DNA of 64,000 nucleotides from Brevibacillus sp042683565 (GTDB lineage: Bacteria > Bacillota > Bacilli > Brevibacillales > Brevibacillaceae), in the NCBI RefSeq assembly GCF_042683565.1, contig NZ_JBHUJW010000043.1, positions 434,001 to 498,000 on the forward strand, given 5' to 3'. A model generated the notes under the pieces. It saw only the letters and a list, made by a program, of their open reading frames with translations, made no database searches and was not told where the DNA came from. The stretch's first letter is position 1. Every line of letters starts with the position of its first letter. Of the stretch, positions 7,782 to 16,102 are shown in pieces. The translations under genes were made by a program, and so were the position numbers.

Positions 7782-9014
7782 TTACTTGATTTCCTGGAAC
7801 GAGAAATTGTCCAGATACGTCATCTTGCGAGGAGTGTCCTTGGCCGCTTCGCGCTGCAGGTACAGCCCCAGTTTCGTTCCTTCCTGCTTGACTTGCTGCT
7901 GCGCGAACAGGAACTGTCCATTCAAGTAAATGGATACGGAGCTGCCATCGACATTGACCGTTAGACGGTTGCTCGATTTCAATTTATACGAGCCGGATGC
8001 GATCCAGTCGACCTTGTCATCGTTGACATTGTTTACTTTTCCAAGAACGACGCGGTCTTTCTGGAGGAAGACGACGTTTGCCTTTCCGTCCTTGCCGTTG
8101 AAGAACAAACCGCCGAGTCCGTCTGTGCCGGAGACATTCACGTCAACCGACAGTTCATAATGCGTGACTTTGTCAGATTCGTCCCACTTCAGCGGAAGCA
8201 GGTAATGGTCCAGGTCTTTGTCGACAGAGACAGCGGTCGCCTGCTTGTTGATGACGCCCCAGGAGCCAGTGGCGTTGTCGGGCAGCCAGTTTTTCAGATC
8301 GGTCGTGTTGAAAGTGTCACGGATGCTGATCGGTGTCGGTTTGGGGTCTTCAGGCGCCGGGAAAATGACCTTGGTTTCATCGCCGTCTTTGCGTTCGATC
8401 AAGGCACGATAGAGCAGGGATGCTGCTTCCGCGCGGGTGATCGGGTCTTGTGGACGGAAGTAGTTGTTGGAGCCTTGCATCAGGTTGGTTTGAATGGCGA
8501 TCGCAATGTACGAGCGCAGAGCCGGAGAGATTTCGTCATCGTCCTTGAATTTTTTCAATTGGTTCAAATCCGCGTTGTACTTTTTGTCGTAGCCGAGCAG
8601 GCGGACCAGAGCAACGGCGATGTCTTCACGAACAGCGGCTTCATTTGGCTTGTACGTGTACGTCGAGCCTGATTTGTAGCCAGTCAGATACGGTTTGGCG
8701 TATTCCACGTAGTAGAACGCCCAGTGAGATTTCGGCACGTCTTTGAAGGTCTGGGAAATCGAGCGCTTCTCGATGTCCACATCGGCTGCAGCAATCATGA
8801 TTTTCGCAAATTCGGCGCGAGTTACCTGATTGTTGGGGCGGAACGTGCGATCGTTATACCCTGCGATGATGCCCTTCTCCGCCATCTCTGTAATTTCTTT
8901 ATACGCCCAGTGATTGCGCGGGACGTCGGAGAAAGAGGAGTTGGCAGCGCTCGCGAAGGGAACCGCCGTCAAAAGCAGCAACACCGATACAAACAGGGCT
9001 AGTGCTCTTCTCAT
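7782..9014 (-). CDS. Secreted SLH-domain protein with C-terminal lectin/LamG-like domain
   Basis: A 410-aa exported protein. Residues 1-23 form a signal peptide (MRRALALFVSVLLLLTAVPF, cleavage after ASA). Three S-layer homology repeats follow: FSDVPRNHWAYKEI (about 27-75), FKDVPKSHWAFYYV (about 90-145) and a third ending PITRAEAASLLYRALIE (about 165-208). After a proline-rich linker, residues 235-410 form a beta-rich domain (FNTTDLKNWLPDN... LTVNVDGSSVSIYLNGQ) that looks like a concanavalin/DUF1080-type carbohydrate-binding fold. SLH repeats bind pyruvylated secondary cell-wall polymer, so the protein should sit on the cell surface. Its ligand is unknown. Confidence 0.85.
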   Translation of the reverse strand: MRRALALFVSVLLLLTAVPFASAANSSFSDVPRNHWAYKEITEMAEKGIIAGYNDRTFRPNNQVTRAEFAKIMIAAADVDIEKRSISQTFKDVPKSHWAFYYVEYAKPYLTGYKSGSTYTYKPNEAAVREDIAVALVRLLGYDKKYNADLNQLKKFKDDDEISPALRSYIAIAIQTNLMQGSNNYFRPQDPITRAEAASLLYRALIERKDGDETKVIFPAPEDPKPTPISIRDTFNTTDLKNWLPDNATGSWGVINKQATAVSVDKDLDHYLLPLKWDESDKVTHYELSVDVNVSGTDGLGGLFFNGKDGKANVVFLQKDRVVLGKVNNVNDDKVDWIASGSYKLKSSNRLTVNVDGSSVSIYLNGQFLFAQQQVKQEGTKLGLYLQREAAKDTPRKMTYLDNFSFQEIK

Positions 9015-9374
9015 GTTGAACCTCCTTACTTGGAATCGTGTATTGTGTTTGGCTGTTATTCAGACGACGGTCGGGCAAAGAAAGTTGCAAGGAAGGCACT
9101 CATTTCTGGAAAATTTAGGCGGCAGGTCCGGGATGAGCCGCCGGAAAACGGGAACAAATACCTGCTTGAAGGAGCGCGGGGGAGAACCAATGGCTTAAGA
9201 GCAGAACCAGAAATGCCGCCGGCTGGGCAGACCTGGAAGACCATCAGCGAGGAATGGCATACATAGCGGCTTTGTGCATATTTTGCCTTATTATGCATTA
9301 GCGATGAATCGCCCAAAATGCTATAATTGTGTATTGGCGACTATAGATAATGATTCCAGTTGAGGTGATACATC
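9015..9374. other. Divergent intergenic region, SLH gene / miaB
   Basis: About 360 bases between divergent genes. It holds a GGCGGC...GCCGCC inverted repeat near 9117-9146 and a likely vegetative -10 (TATAAT, 9323-9328) ahead of miaB. Small open frames are present but none has both a ribosome site and a recognisable product. I see no known riboswitch. Confidence 0.5.
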
Positions 9375-10886
9375 ATGAAGGATACGAAAGAGGCGACTTT
9401 GGACTTAAAATCCGGAAAGTCTCCGAAGACGACGGAAGACTATGCGAAATATTTTCAAGCCCCTTCCCTGAAAGAGGCGAAAAAGCGGGGGAAGGAAGAT
9501 GTTGTAGTCCATTACGACTTTGCCATCCCGGAAGACATGCGCGAGGTCGGCAAAGGAAAACGCTACCACGTACGCACTTATGGTTGTCAAATGAATGAGC
9601 ACGACTCGGAGACGATCTCCGGGATTCTCGAACAGATGGGATACAGTCACGCTGCGGAGATCGAAGACGCAGATGTGATTTTGTTCAACACCTGTGCGAT
9701 CAGGGAAAATGCGGAGGACAAGGTATTCGGAGAGCTGGGGAATATGAAGCGGCTCAAGCACAACAACCCGAACCTGATTCTAGGCGTCTGCGGCTGTATG
9801 TCGCAGGAAGAAAAGGTCGTAAGCAAGATTCTCAAAAGCTACCAGCAGGTCGACCTGATCTTCGGGACGCACAACATCCACCGCCTGCCGGAGCTGCTGC
9901 GCGATGCCATGTTCAGCAAGGAAATGGTCATCGAGGTATGGTCCAAGGAAGGCGACATCGTCGAGAACATGCCGAAAATCCGCGAAGGCAACACGAAGGC
10001 ATGGGTCAACATCATGTACGGCTGCGATAAATTCTGTACGTACTGCATCGTCCCGTATACGCGCGGGAAAGAGCGCAGCCGCCGTCCGGAAGACGTGATC
10101 GCCGAAGTGCGCGACCTGGCACGCCAAGGGTTCAAGGAAATCATGCTGCTCGGTCAAAACGTGAATGCATACGGCAAAGACTTTGCAGACATCAAGTACG
10201 GATTTGGCGATTTGCTGGACGAAATTCGCAAAATCGACATTCCTCGAATCCGCTTCACGACCAGCCATCCGCGCGATTTCGACGACCATCTGATCGAAGT
10301 GCTGGCGAAGGGAGGCAATCTGGTGGAGCAAATCCACCTGCCCGTGCAGTCAGGTTCTACGGAGATTCTCAAGCGCATGGCCCGCAAATACACGCGTGAA
10401 CAATACCTGGAACTGGTGCGGAAGATCAAGGCAGCCATTCCGAACGTTTCTCTTTCCTCCGATATCATCGTCGGATTCCCGGGAGAGACGGATGAGCAAT
10501 TTGAAGAGACGATCTCCCTGGTCGAAGAAGTCCGCTATGATTTTGCCTATACCTTCATCTACTCTCCAAGGGAAGGCACGCCGGCTGCCGTCATGGAAGA
10601 CAACGTTCCGATGGAAGTGAAGAAGGCGCGGCTGTACCGGCTGAACGAAGTGTTGGCGCGGATCGGGCTGGAGCAGAACAAAAAGCTGCAGGACCAGGTG
10701 CTGGAGGTACTGGTAGAGGGCGAGTCGAAAACCAACTCGGAAGTGCTGGCAGGCCGCACGCGGACCAACAAGCTGGTTCACTTCCGGGGAGACAAATCCT
10801 TGATTGGTCAATATGTTCATGTCAAAATTACAGACGCGAAAACGTGGACACTCCACGGAGAGATCGTCACAACTGTCGAGGTGTAA
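9375..10886 (+). CDS. miaB: tRNA-2-methylthio-N6-dimethylallyladenosine synthase
   Basis: A 503-aa radical-SAM methylthiotransferase that adds the 2-methylthio group to i6A37 of tRNA; its substrate is made by MiaA (19.2 kb). The UPF0004 domain has the three cysteines of the auxiliary Fe-S cluster (C71 in YGCQMNEHDSE, C107 in FNTCAIREN, C141 in GVCGCMSQ). The radical-SAM triad is C217/C221/C224 in YGCDKFCTYCIVPYTRGKE. A C-terminal TRAM domain follows (about 435-500). The N-terminal extension of roughly 60 residues is usual in bacilli. AGGTGATACATC precedes the ATG. It is followed six bases later by ricA, as in B. subtilis (ymcB-ymcA). Confidence 0.96.
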   Translation: MKDTKEATLDLKSGKSPKTTEDYAKYFQAPSLKEAKKRGKEDVVVHYDFAIPEDMREVGKGKRYHVRTYGCQMNEHDSETISGILEQMGYSHAAEIEDADVILFNTCAIRENAEDKVFGELGNMKRLKHNNPNLILGVCGCMSQEEKVVSKILKSYQQVDLIFGTHNIHRLPELLRDAMFSKEMVIEVWSKEGDIVENMPKIREGNTKAWVNIMYGCDKFCTYCIVPYTRGKERSRRPEDVIAEVRDLARQGFKEIMLLGQNVNAYGKDFADIKYGFGDLLDEIRKIDIPRIRFTTSHPRDFDDHLIEVLAKGGNLVEQIHLPVQSGSTEILKRMARKYTREQYLELVRKIKAAIPNVSLSSDIIVGFPGETDEQFEETISLVEEVRYDFAYTFIYSPREGTPAAVMEDNVPMEVKKARLYRLNEVLARIGLEQNKKLQDQVLEVLVEGESKTNSEVLAGRTRTNKLVHFRGDKSLIGQYVHVKITDAKTWTLHGEIVTTVEV

Positions 10887-10892
10887 AGAGAG

Positions 10893-11336
10893 ATGGAACA
10901 AACGAACCTGTACACACAAAAAGAAATTTTGGACAAAGCGCGCGAGCTGGCGACGATGATTTCCCGCACGAGCGAAGTGGACTTCTACAAGCGGGCAGAA
11001 CAGCAGATCAAGCACAACGAGCGAGTCCAACATCTGATCGACGCCTTAAAGCAAAAACAGAAGCAACTGGTTATGTTTGAGTCCATCAACAAGCCGGAGC
11101 TGGTGAAAAAAGTAGAAGAAGAATTCAACAAGCTGCAGGAAGAGCTGGATTCTATCCCGATCGTGACGGAATTCAAGCAATCGCAGATCGACGTCAATGA
11201 CCTTTTGCAGATGGTGACCCATGTCATCACCAATACGGTTTCCGAACGTATTATTTTGGATACGGGCGGAAATCCGCTGACGGGAGAGACAGGCGGCGGC
11301 CCTGAGAAAAAACGCGAGGGCGGCTGCTGCTCCTAG
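10893..11336 (+). CDS. ricA: RicA (YmcA) regulator of RNA maturation and phosphorelay
   Basis: A 147-aa helical protein of the YmcA/YlbF (DUF964) superfamily. In B. subtilis RicA, RicF and RicT form a complex that binds Fe-S clusters, helps RNase Y mature polycistronic mRNAs and promotes Spo0A phosphorylation. Visible: ARELATMISRTSEVDFYKRAE, the QSQIDVNDLLQMVTHVITN helix and the C-terminal cysteines in EGGCCS, which match the metal-ligating C-terminal cysteine of the family. It directly follows miaB and precedes cotE, the standard bacillus order. Confidence 0.93.
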   Translation: MEQTNLYTQKEILDKARELATMISRTSEVDFYKRAEQQIKHNERVQHLIDALKQKQKQLVMFESINKPELVKKVEEEFNKLQEELDSIPIVTEFKQSQIDVNDLLQMVTHVITNTVSERIILDTGGNPLTGETGGGPEKKREGGCCS

Positions 11337-11430
11337 GACAGGCGAAATCAGGCTGACGACAGGCGCGATGAGCCGCAGCGCGACTTTTCCTAAAATCGGG
11401 TGGGTGTTTGCACCCTAGCCGAATGCCCTG

Positions 11431-11439
11431 CATACAAAT
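11431..11439 (+). promoter_or_regulatory. Candidate sigma-E -10 element before cotE
   Basis: CATACAAAT lies about 33 bases before the cotE start and resembles the sigma-E -10 consensus CATACANT. cotE of B. subtilis is known to be transcribed from sigma-E and sigma-K promoters. A clear -35 was not found. Confidence 0.4.
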
Positions 11440-11471
11440 GTACAGAAACGTTGTATGGAGGAGGTAACGAA

Positions 11472-12032
11472 ATGTCGGGTACAGACAAAGATCTACAGTG
11501 CCGGGAACTCATCGCGAAAGCTGTCTGCGGTAAAGGCCATAAATTTTCTACTACCACCCACACCATCATACCGTCGCAAACTCCTTCGACGATCCTCGGA
11601 TGCTGGATTATAAACACGAACTTCCAGGCAGAGAAAGTCGGAGACGCGGTTGAAGTATCTGGTACGTATGACGTCAACCTGTGGTTCTCGTTTGCAAATA
11701 ACACGCAAACCGAAGTCAAGCGGGAAACTGTCAAGTTCTCCGTACTCGTTCCGCTAACGTTCTTCGACAAAAACTGCAGAGGCGATCTGGAAATCGTTGC
11801 TCGCGCCGTGGAGCAGCCGAAGTGCGTCAGAGCCGAGTTGAGTGGTGGAGGCACGATTACAGTCAAAGTAGAGAGCGAGTTTGCCGTAGAAATCATTGGG
11901 GAAACGAAAGTTTGCGTCGTTGTCTGCAATAATTGCGACGACAAAGATTTCCATGTGCTTGGCGACTACGAAGAGAATAGCGATGAATTCGATGACTTCG
12001 ATTCAGCCACATTGCTCGATGAGCTTGACTAA
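11472..12032 (+). CDS. cotE: Outer spore coat morphogenetic protein CotE
   Basis: A 186-aa morphogenetic protein that forms the basement layer for the outer spore coat in the mother cell. The start LQCRELIAKAVCGKGHKFS and the long beta-rich middle match the family, and the C-terminus is very acidic (NSDEFDDFDSATLLDELD), as in B. subtilis CotE, where the acidic tail recruits outer-coat proteins. The ATG at 11472 follows GGAGGAGGTAACGAA; a longer frame to 11400 lacks a ribosome site. A perfect terminator starts at the stop codon, so it is not co-transcribed with the amidoligase gene downstream. Confidence 0.95.
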   Translation: MSGTDKDLQCRELIAKAVCGKGHKFSTTTHTIIPSQTPSTILGCWIINTNFQAEKVGDAVEVSGTYDVNLWFSFANNTQTEVKRETVKFSVLVPLTFFDKNCRGDLEIVARAVEQPKCVRAELSGGGTITVKVESEFAVEIIGETKVCVVVCNNCDDKDFHVLGDYEENSDEFDDFDSATLLDELD

Positions 12033-12060
12033 AGAGGAGAGAACGATCTCCTCTTTTTTT
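12033..12060 (+). terminator. Intrinsic terminator of cotE
   Basis: AGAGGAGA and TCTCCTCT pair perfectly around a six-base loop, followed by a run of T residues immediately after the cotE stop codon. Confidence 0.92.
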
Positions 12061-12155
12061 CTTTTTTTAGGCAATGCGGGGGCGGCAGCTGCCTGCACAC
12101 TCTTTTCTGGGCGTTTACATAAGATACAGAAGATCAGCGAGGGAGAGTGGATGGT

Positions 12156-13424
12156 ATGCTTCTACGCAAACAACAGGACGGCGGACTGCTGCAGCCGATG
12201 ACTGCCAACGCCAAGGAAGCGGTTGAGTATTTGCGCAAGCCGGAAGTGGGAAGATGGCTGCTTCGCTTGAGCGGCATTCCGGTCACTTCGGGCAAAAGCG
12301 CCCCGCCGGGATGGCGGACGTACCGGATCAGCCTGTATCAGGACCATGTACTGGAGATCGAGCGCAGCGCGGAAAGCCCGCAATGGCTGCTGCAGCGGCT
12401 GGCAGAGCCGGAGTTGGAAAAGGTGCCTCTCCCCTCGCAGGACCCGGAGATCAATCTGGTGAAAAACGTAGCAGCCCGTAGTCTGTACGCTGCAGGGGTC
12501 GATGCGGGGCAAGTAACGATCATGGCGGCATCTGCGCACCGGGTCAAGGTAGTGCGGGTTGATCCGGATTGGCCGATGCACTCCGCCGATCATCATCTGG
12601 AAAAAGCACGGCAATGGTGGGAAGCGAAGATGGCTGTCCACAAGCAGCAGCTCGCGTCACTGGGTGCCGATCCCGAATTTGCCCTTCGCAAGCCGGACGG
12701 GAGCATGGCACTCGCCTCTGACTATTTGAGAGTAAACGGAACAGTCGGCTGCGATACGACGCGCTATCGGGAAGAGCTGGCCATGCATCAGCATCCGGTG
12801 GCAGAGCTTCGGCCAGCGCCCTCCGAAGATCCGGATGAACTGTTTTTTCACGTAAGGGATGCCTTGCAGTTGGCTGGCAAAAAGATCAGCAATCCGGCGC
12901 TGGAATGGGTGGCAGGCGGGATGCCGTTCGCTGGTTATCCGATCGGCGGACACATTCACTTCGGCGGAGTGACCCCGACCTATTCTTTACGCCGCAAACT
13001 GGATGCGTATTTGGCCATGCCGCTCGTGCTCGTCGAGGATGAAGGCTGCCTGATGCGCCGCAAGCGGTACGGTTTTTTGGGCGACGTGCGGGAAAAGGAG
13101 TACGGCTTCGAGTACAGAACTCTGCCGAGCTGGCTCGTGCATCCGGATGTCACGCGGGGTCTCTTTCACCTGGCCCGCCTGGTCGTCACATCAGCGGAGC
13201 AATTGCAGGCTGCTCCTCATTTGCAGCTTTCTTTGATCAAGGCGTACTACCGCGGGGAGAAATCCGCGCTCATCCCGTACGTCAGGAGAGTTTGGAAAGA
13301 GCTGTCGGAGCTGCCTGGCTACACGCTCTCCCGCGTGCATCTGGACCGCTATTTTTCCTATCTGCTGATGCACGACAAATGGCCTGCCTCGGTAGATTTG
13401 CGGAAGACATGGGGACTTGTCTAG
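12156..13424 (+). CDS. Putative amidoligase, COOH.NH2 ligase type 2 superfamily
   Basis: A 422-aa protein. Residues from about 160 to 380 carry the signature of COOH.NH2 ligase type 2, a predicted glutamine-synthetase-like fold that joins a carboxyl to an amine: LGADPEFALRKPDGSMALAS, TVGCDTT, HPVAELRPAPSEDPD, GGHIHFGG, RRKRYGFLGDVREKEYGFEYRTLPSWL. The N-terminal part contains VKNVAARSLYAAGVDAGQVT, which resembles the ends of ATP-grasp coat proteins. The ATG at 12156 has GGGAG ten bases upstream; a GTG at 12147 is too close to it. It sits between cotE and mutS, suggesting a role at the spore surface. Substrate and activity are unproven. Confidence 0.78.
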   Translation: MLLRKQQDGGLLQPMTANAKEAVEYLRKPEVGRWLLRLSGIPVTSGKSAPPGWRTYRISLYQDHVLEIERSAESPQWLLQRLAEPELEKVPLPSQDPEINLVKNVAARSLYAAGVDAGQVTIMAASAHRVKVVRVDPDWPMHSADHHLEKARQWWEAKMAVHKQQLASLGADPEFALRKPDGSMALASDYLRVNGTVGCDTTRYREELAMHQHPVAELRPAPSEDPDELFFHVRDALQLAGKKISNPALEWVAGGMPFAGYPIGGHIHFGGVTPTYSLRRKLDAYLAMPLVLVEDEGCLMRRKRYGFLGDVREKEYGFEYRTLPSWLVHPDVTRGLFHLARLVVTSAEQLQAAPHLQLSLIKAYYRGEKSALIPYVRRVWKELSELPGYTLSRVHLDRYFSYLLMHDKWPASVDLRKTWGLV

Positions 13425-13436
13425 CAGGCGACTCCA

Positions 13437-13466
13437 TTCAACATTGTTTGCGAAACATGTTATAAT
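13437..13466 (+). promoter_or_regulatory. Candidate vegetative promoter of mutS
   Basis: TATAAT at 13461-13466 with TTCAAC 18 bases upstream, 36 bases before the mutS ATG. The -10 is perfect, the -35 is weak. Confidence 0.5.
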
Positions 13467-13501
13467 TACTGTCGAGATTGGTAGGCTAGGAGAAGAATAC
13501 A

Positions 13502-16093
13502 ATGGCAGGGTATACACCGATGATTCAACAGTATCTGGCGATCAAAAAAGATTATCCGGATACTTTCTTATTTTTCCGCTTGGGCGACTTTTACGAACTG
13601 TTTTTTGAGGATGCCGTACTGGCTTCGCGCGAGCTGGAAATTACACTGACGGGCCGGGATGGCGGCGTGGACGAGCGAATTCCGATGTGCGGCGTGCCCC
13701 ATCACGCGGCAGACGGTTACATAGCGGAGCTGTTGAAAAAAGGTTACAAAATCGCGGTTTGCGAGCAAGTGGAAGACCCGAAAGAAGCAAAGGGTGTAGT
13801 CAGACGTGAAGTGACACGCGTGGTTACACCCGGGACGATGATGGAAGGCAAGTGGCTCACGGACAAGGAAAACAACTACATGGCTGCCGTGGCGGAGCTG
13901 GACGGACGGACAGGGATTGCCGCCTGCGACATGAGTACAGGGGAAATGTACGTGACTTCGCTGGTCGGAAGCGGCGAGTCTGTCATTGACGAGGCGCTGC
14001 AGTACCGCCCGAAGGAACTGGTGTTCTGCGGCCTTTCCGCGATCCCGAAAACGGCCCTTCCGCATACCGTGATGGAGCCGCGCGAGCTTGATGCATTCGC
14101 CGTCGACACCCAGTACGAGGAGCAAGCCCGAGAACTGGATGCTGTGATGCGTACAGCGGTCAATGCCCTGCTCTCGTACATCGGCAAAACGCAAAAGCGC
14201 AGTCTTGCCCACATGCGCCTGATCAAACGTTACGACGCGAGACAGTATTTGCAGATGGACAGCTTTTCCCGGCGCAATCTGGAATTGACGGAGACGATCC
14301 GGGACAAGAGCAAAAAAGGATCGCTGCTCTGGCTGCTGGATCGGACGGAAACCGCCATGGGCGGACGACTGCTGCGCAGATGGATCGAGCGCCCGCTGCT
14401 GCGGGCAAACGAGTTGCAAGCCCGGCTGGATGCGGTGGAGGCGTTGAAAGGAGACCTGCTCCTGCGGTCCGACGTCCGCAGCTGCCTGGACCGCGTGTAC
14501 GATCTGGAGCGGCTGGCAGGACGCATCTCTTATGGGAATGCCAACGCCCGTGACCTGCTGCAGCTGCGCTACTCGCTCGAGGCAGTTCCGGAGCTGAAGC
14601 GGCTGCTGGCGCTGACACAGTCTCCCGTTCTGGAAGATCTCGCTTCCGGGATGGATGATTGTGCGGATATCGTCCAGTTCCTGCAATCCGCACTGGTCGA
14701 CGATCCGCCGATCTCTGTGCGGGAGGGCGGGATGATCCGCACCGGGTACGATGAATATTTGGACAAGCTCCATTCGGCCAGCCGCGACGGCAAGACGTGG
14801 ATTGCCCAGCTGGAGCAGAGCGAGCGGGAAGCGACGGGCATTCGTTCGCTGAAAGTGGGCTTCAACAAAGTGTTCGGCTATTACATCGAAGTCTCGAAAG
14901 CGAATATCGCCAATGTCCCGGCCGGCCGCTACGAGCGCAAGCAGACGCTCGCCAATGCGGAGCGCTACATCACGCCGGAGCTGAAAGAGAGGGAAGCGCT
15001 CATCCTGGAAGCGGAAGAGAAAATGATCGAGCTGGAGTATCAGCTCTTTATCGCTGTGCGGTCGGAGGTGGCCCGGCACATCCCTCGCCTGCAGGGGCTG
15101 GCAGAGCGCATCGCCGCTGTAGACGTGCTGCAGTCTTTTGCGACCGTCAGCGATGAGCGGGGGTACGCCCGGCCCGAGCTGACGGAGACGGGCGAGTGCG
15201 AGATCATCGACGGTCGCCATCCTGTCGTCGAAGCGGTGCTAGAGCGGGAAAAATACGTGGCAAACGACGCCCGGATGGACCAGGAGAAGCGTCAGGTCCT
15301 CTTGATTACCGGCCCGAACATGGCAGGGAAGAGCACGTACATGCGGCAAATCGCCCTCATCACGGTGATGGCGCAGATCGGCTGCTTCGTCCCTGCCAAG
15401 TCGGCAAAACTGGCGCTCGTCGATCAAATTTTCACGCGGATCGGGGCGGCAGACGATCTCGTCGGCGGTCACAGTACCTTTATGGTCGAGATGCTGGAGA
15501 CGAAGCACGCCCTGCAAAAGGCGACCGCGCAAAGCCTGATTTTGCTGGACGAAATCGGCCGGGGGACGTCTACCTACGATGGAATGGCCCTGGCGCAGGC
15601 CGTCATCGAGTACATTTGCCAAAAGATCGGGGCAAAGACGCTTTTCTCCACGCACTACCACGAGCTGACCAGTCTGGAGGAGACGATGCGCGGCGTCGTC
15701 AATGTCCATGCGCGGTGCGAGGAGCGGGACGGCAAGCTGCTGTTTCTGCACAAGATCGAGGAAGGTCGGGCAGATAAAAGCTACGGGATTCACGTGGCAG
15801 AATTGGCAGAGCTGCCGACATGGGTGATCGAGAGGGCGCGCATCATTCTCGCCGGGCTGGAAGCAGGGAGCGGCGCAGGAGCAGGAGAAGTGCAAATGTC
15901 GCTGGACATGCTCTGGACCGCACCCGTGGCAGCGGTCAAGGAAGAAGCGGCTCCGCTGCTGTCGGACGAGGAAACGGCGATTTTGGCCGAGCTGCGCGAG
16001 CTTGATTTGAACCAGACGACCCCGATGGACGCGATGATGAAGCTGTTCGCCTGGAAGCAACAGCTGAAACAAGGGCAGGCAAACGGGAAGTAG
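13502..16093 (+). CDS. mutS: DNA mismatch repair protein MutS
   Basis: An 863-aa MutS with all domains: the N-terminal mismatch-reading segment FFRLGDFYELFFEDA (family motif FxE context, here FYELFFED), connector, lever/clamp (GFNKVFGYYIEVSKAN), and the C-terminal ATPase with Walker A GPNMAGKST, Walker B LILLDEIGRGTST and the FSTHYHELT switch. It recognises base mismatches and loops as a dimer and recruits MutL. mutL starts nine bases after its stop, so they form an operon. Length and motifs are those of a normal, intact protein. Confidence 0.97.
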   Translation: MAGYTPMIQQYLAIKKDYPDTFLFFRLGDFYELFFEDAVLASRELEITLTGRDGGVDERIPMCGVPHHAADGYIAELLKKGYKIAVCEQVEDPKEAKGVVRREVTRVVTPGTMMEGKWLTDKENNYMAAVAELDGRTGIAACDMSTGEMYVTSLVGSGESVIDEALQYRPKELVFCGLSAIPKTALPHTVMEPRELDAFAVDTQYEEQARELDAVMRTAVNALLSYIGKTQKRSLAHMRLIKRYDARQYLQMDSFSRRNLELTETIRDKSKKGSLLWLLDRTETAMGGRLLRRWIERPLLRANELQARLDAVEALKGDLLLRSDVRSCLDRVYDLERLAGRISYGNANARDLLQLRYSLEAVPELKRLLALTQSPVLEDLASGMDDCADIVQFLQSALVDDPPISVREGGMIRTGYDEYLDKLHSASRDGKTWIAQLEQSEREATGIRSLKVGFNKVFGYYIEVSKANIANVPAGRYERKQTLANAERYITPELKEREALILEAEEKMIELEYQLFIAVRSEVARHIPRLQGLAERIAAVDVLQSFATVSDERGYARPELTETGECEIIDGRHPVVEAVLEREKYVANDARMDQEKRQVLLITGPNMAGKSTYMRQIALITVMAQIGCFVPAKSAKLALVDQIFTRIGAADDLVGGHSTFMVEMLETKHALQKATAQSLILLDEIGRGTSTYDGMALAQAVIEYICQKIGAKTLFSTHYHELTSLEETMRGVVNVHARCEERDGKLLFLHKIEEGRADKSYGIHVAELAELPTWVIERARIILAGLEAGSGAGAGEVQMSLDMLWTAPVAAVKEEAAPLLSDEETAILAELRELDLNQTTPMDAMMKLFAWKQQLKQGQANGK

Positions 16094-16102
16094 GAGGAGA
16101 CC

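Noticed and set aside
9030..9266. A 78-codon frame between the SLH gene and miaB
   Set aside because: No ribosome site at its start, no recognised sequence, and it fills a divergent promoter region.
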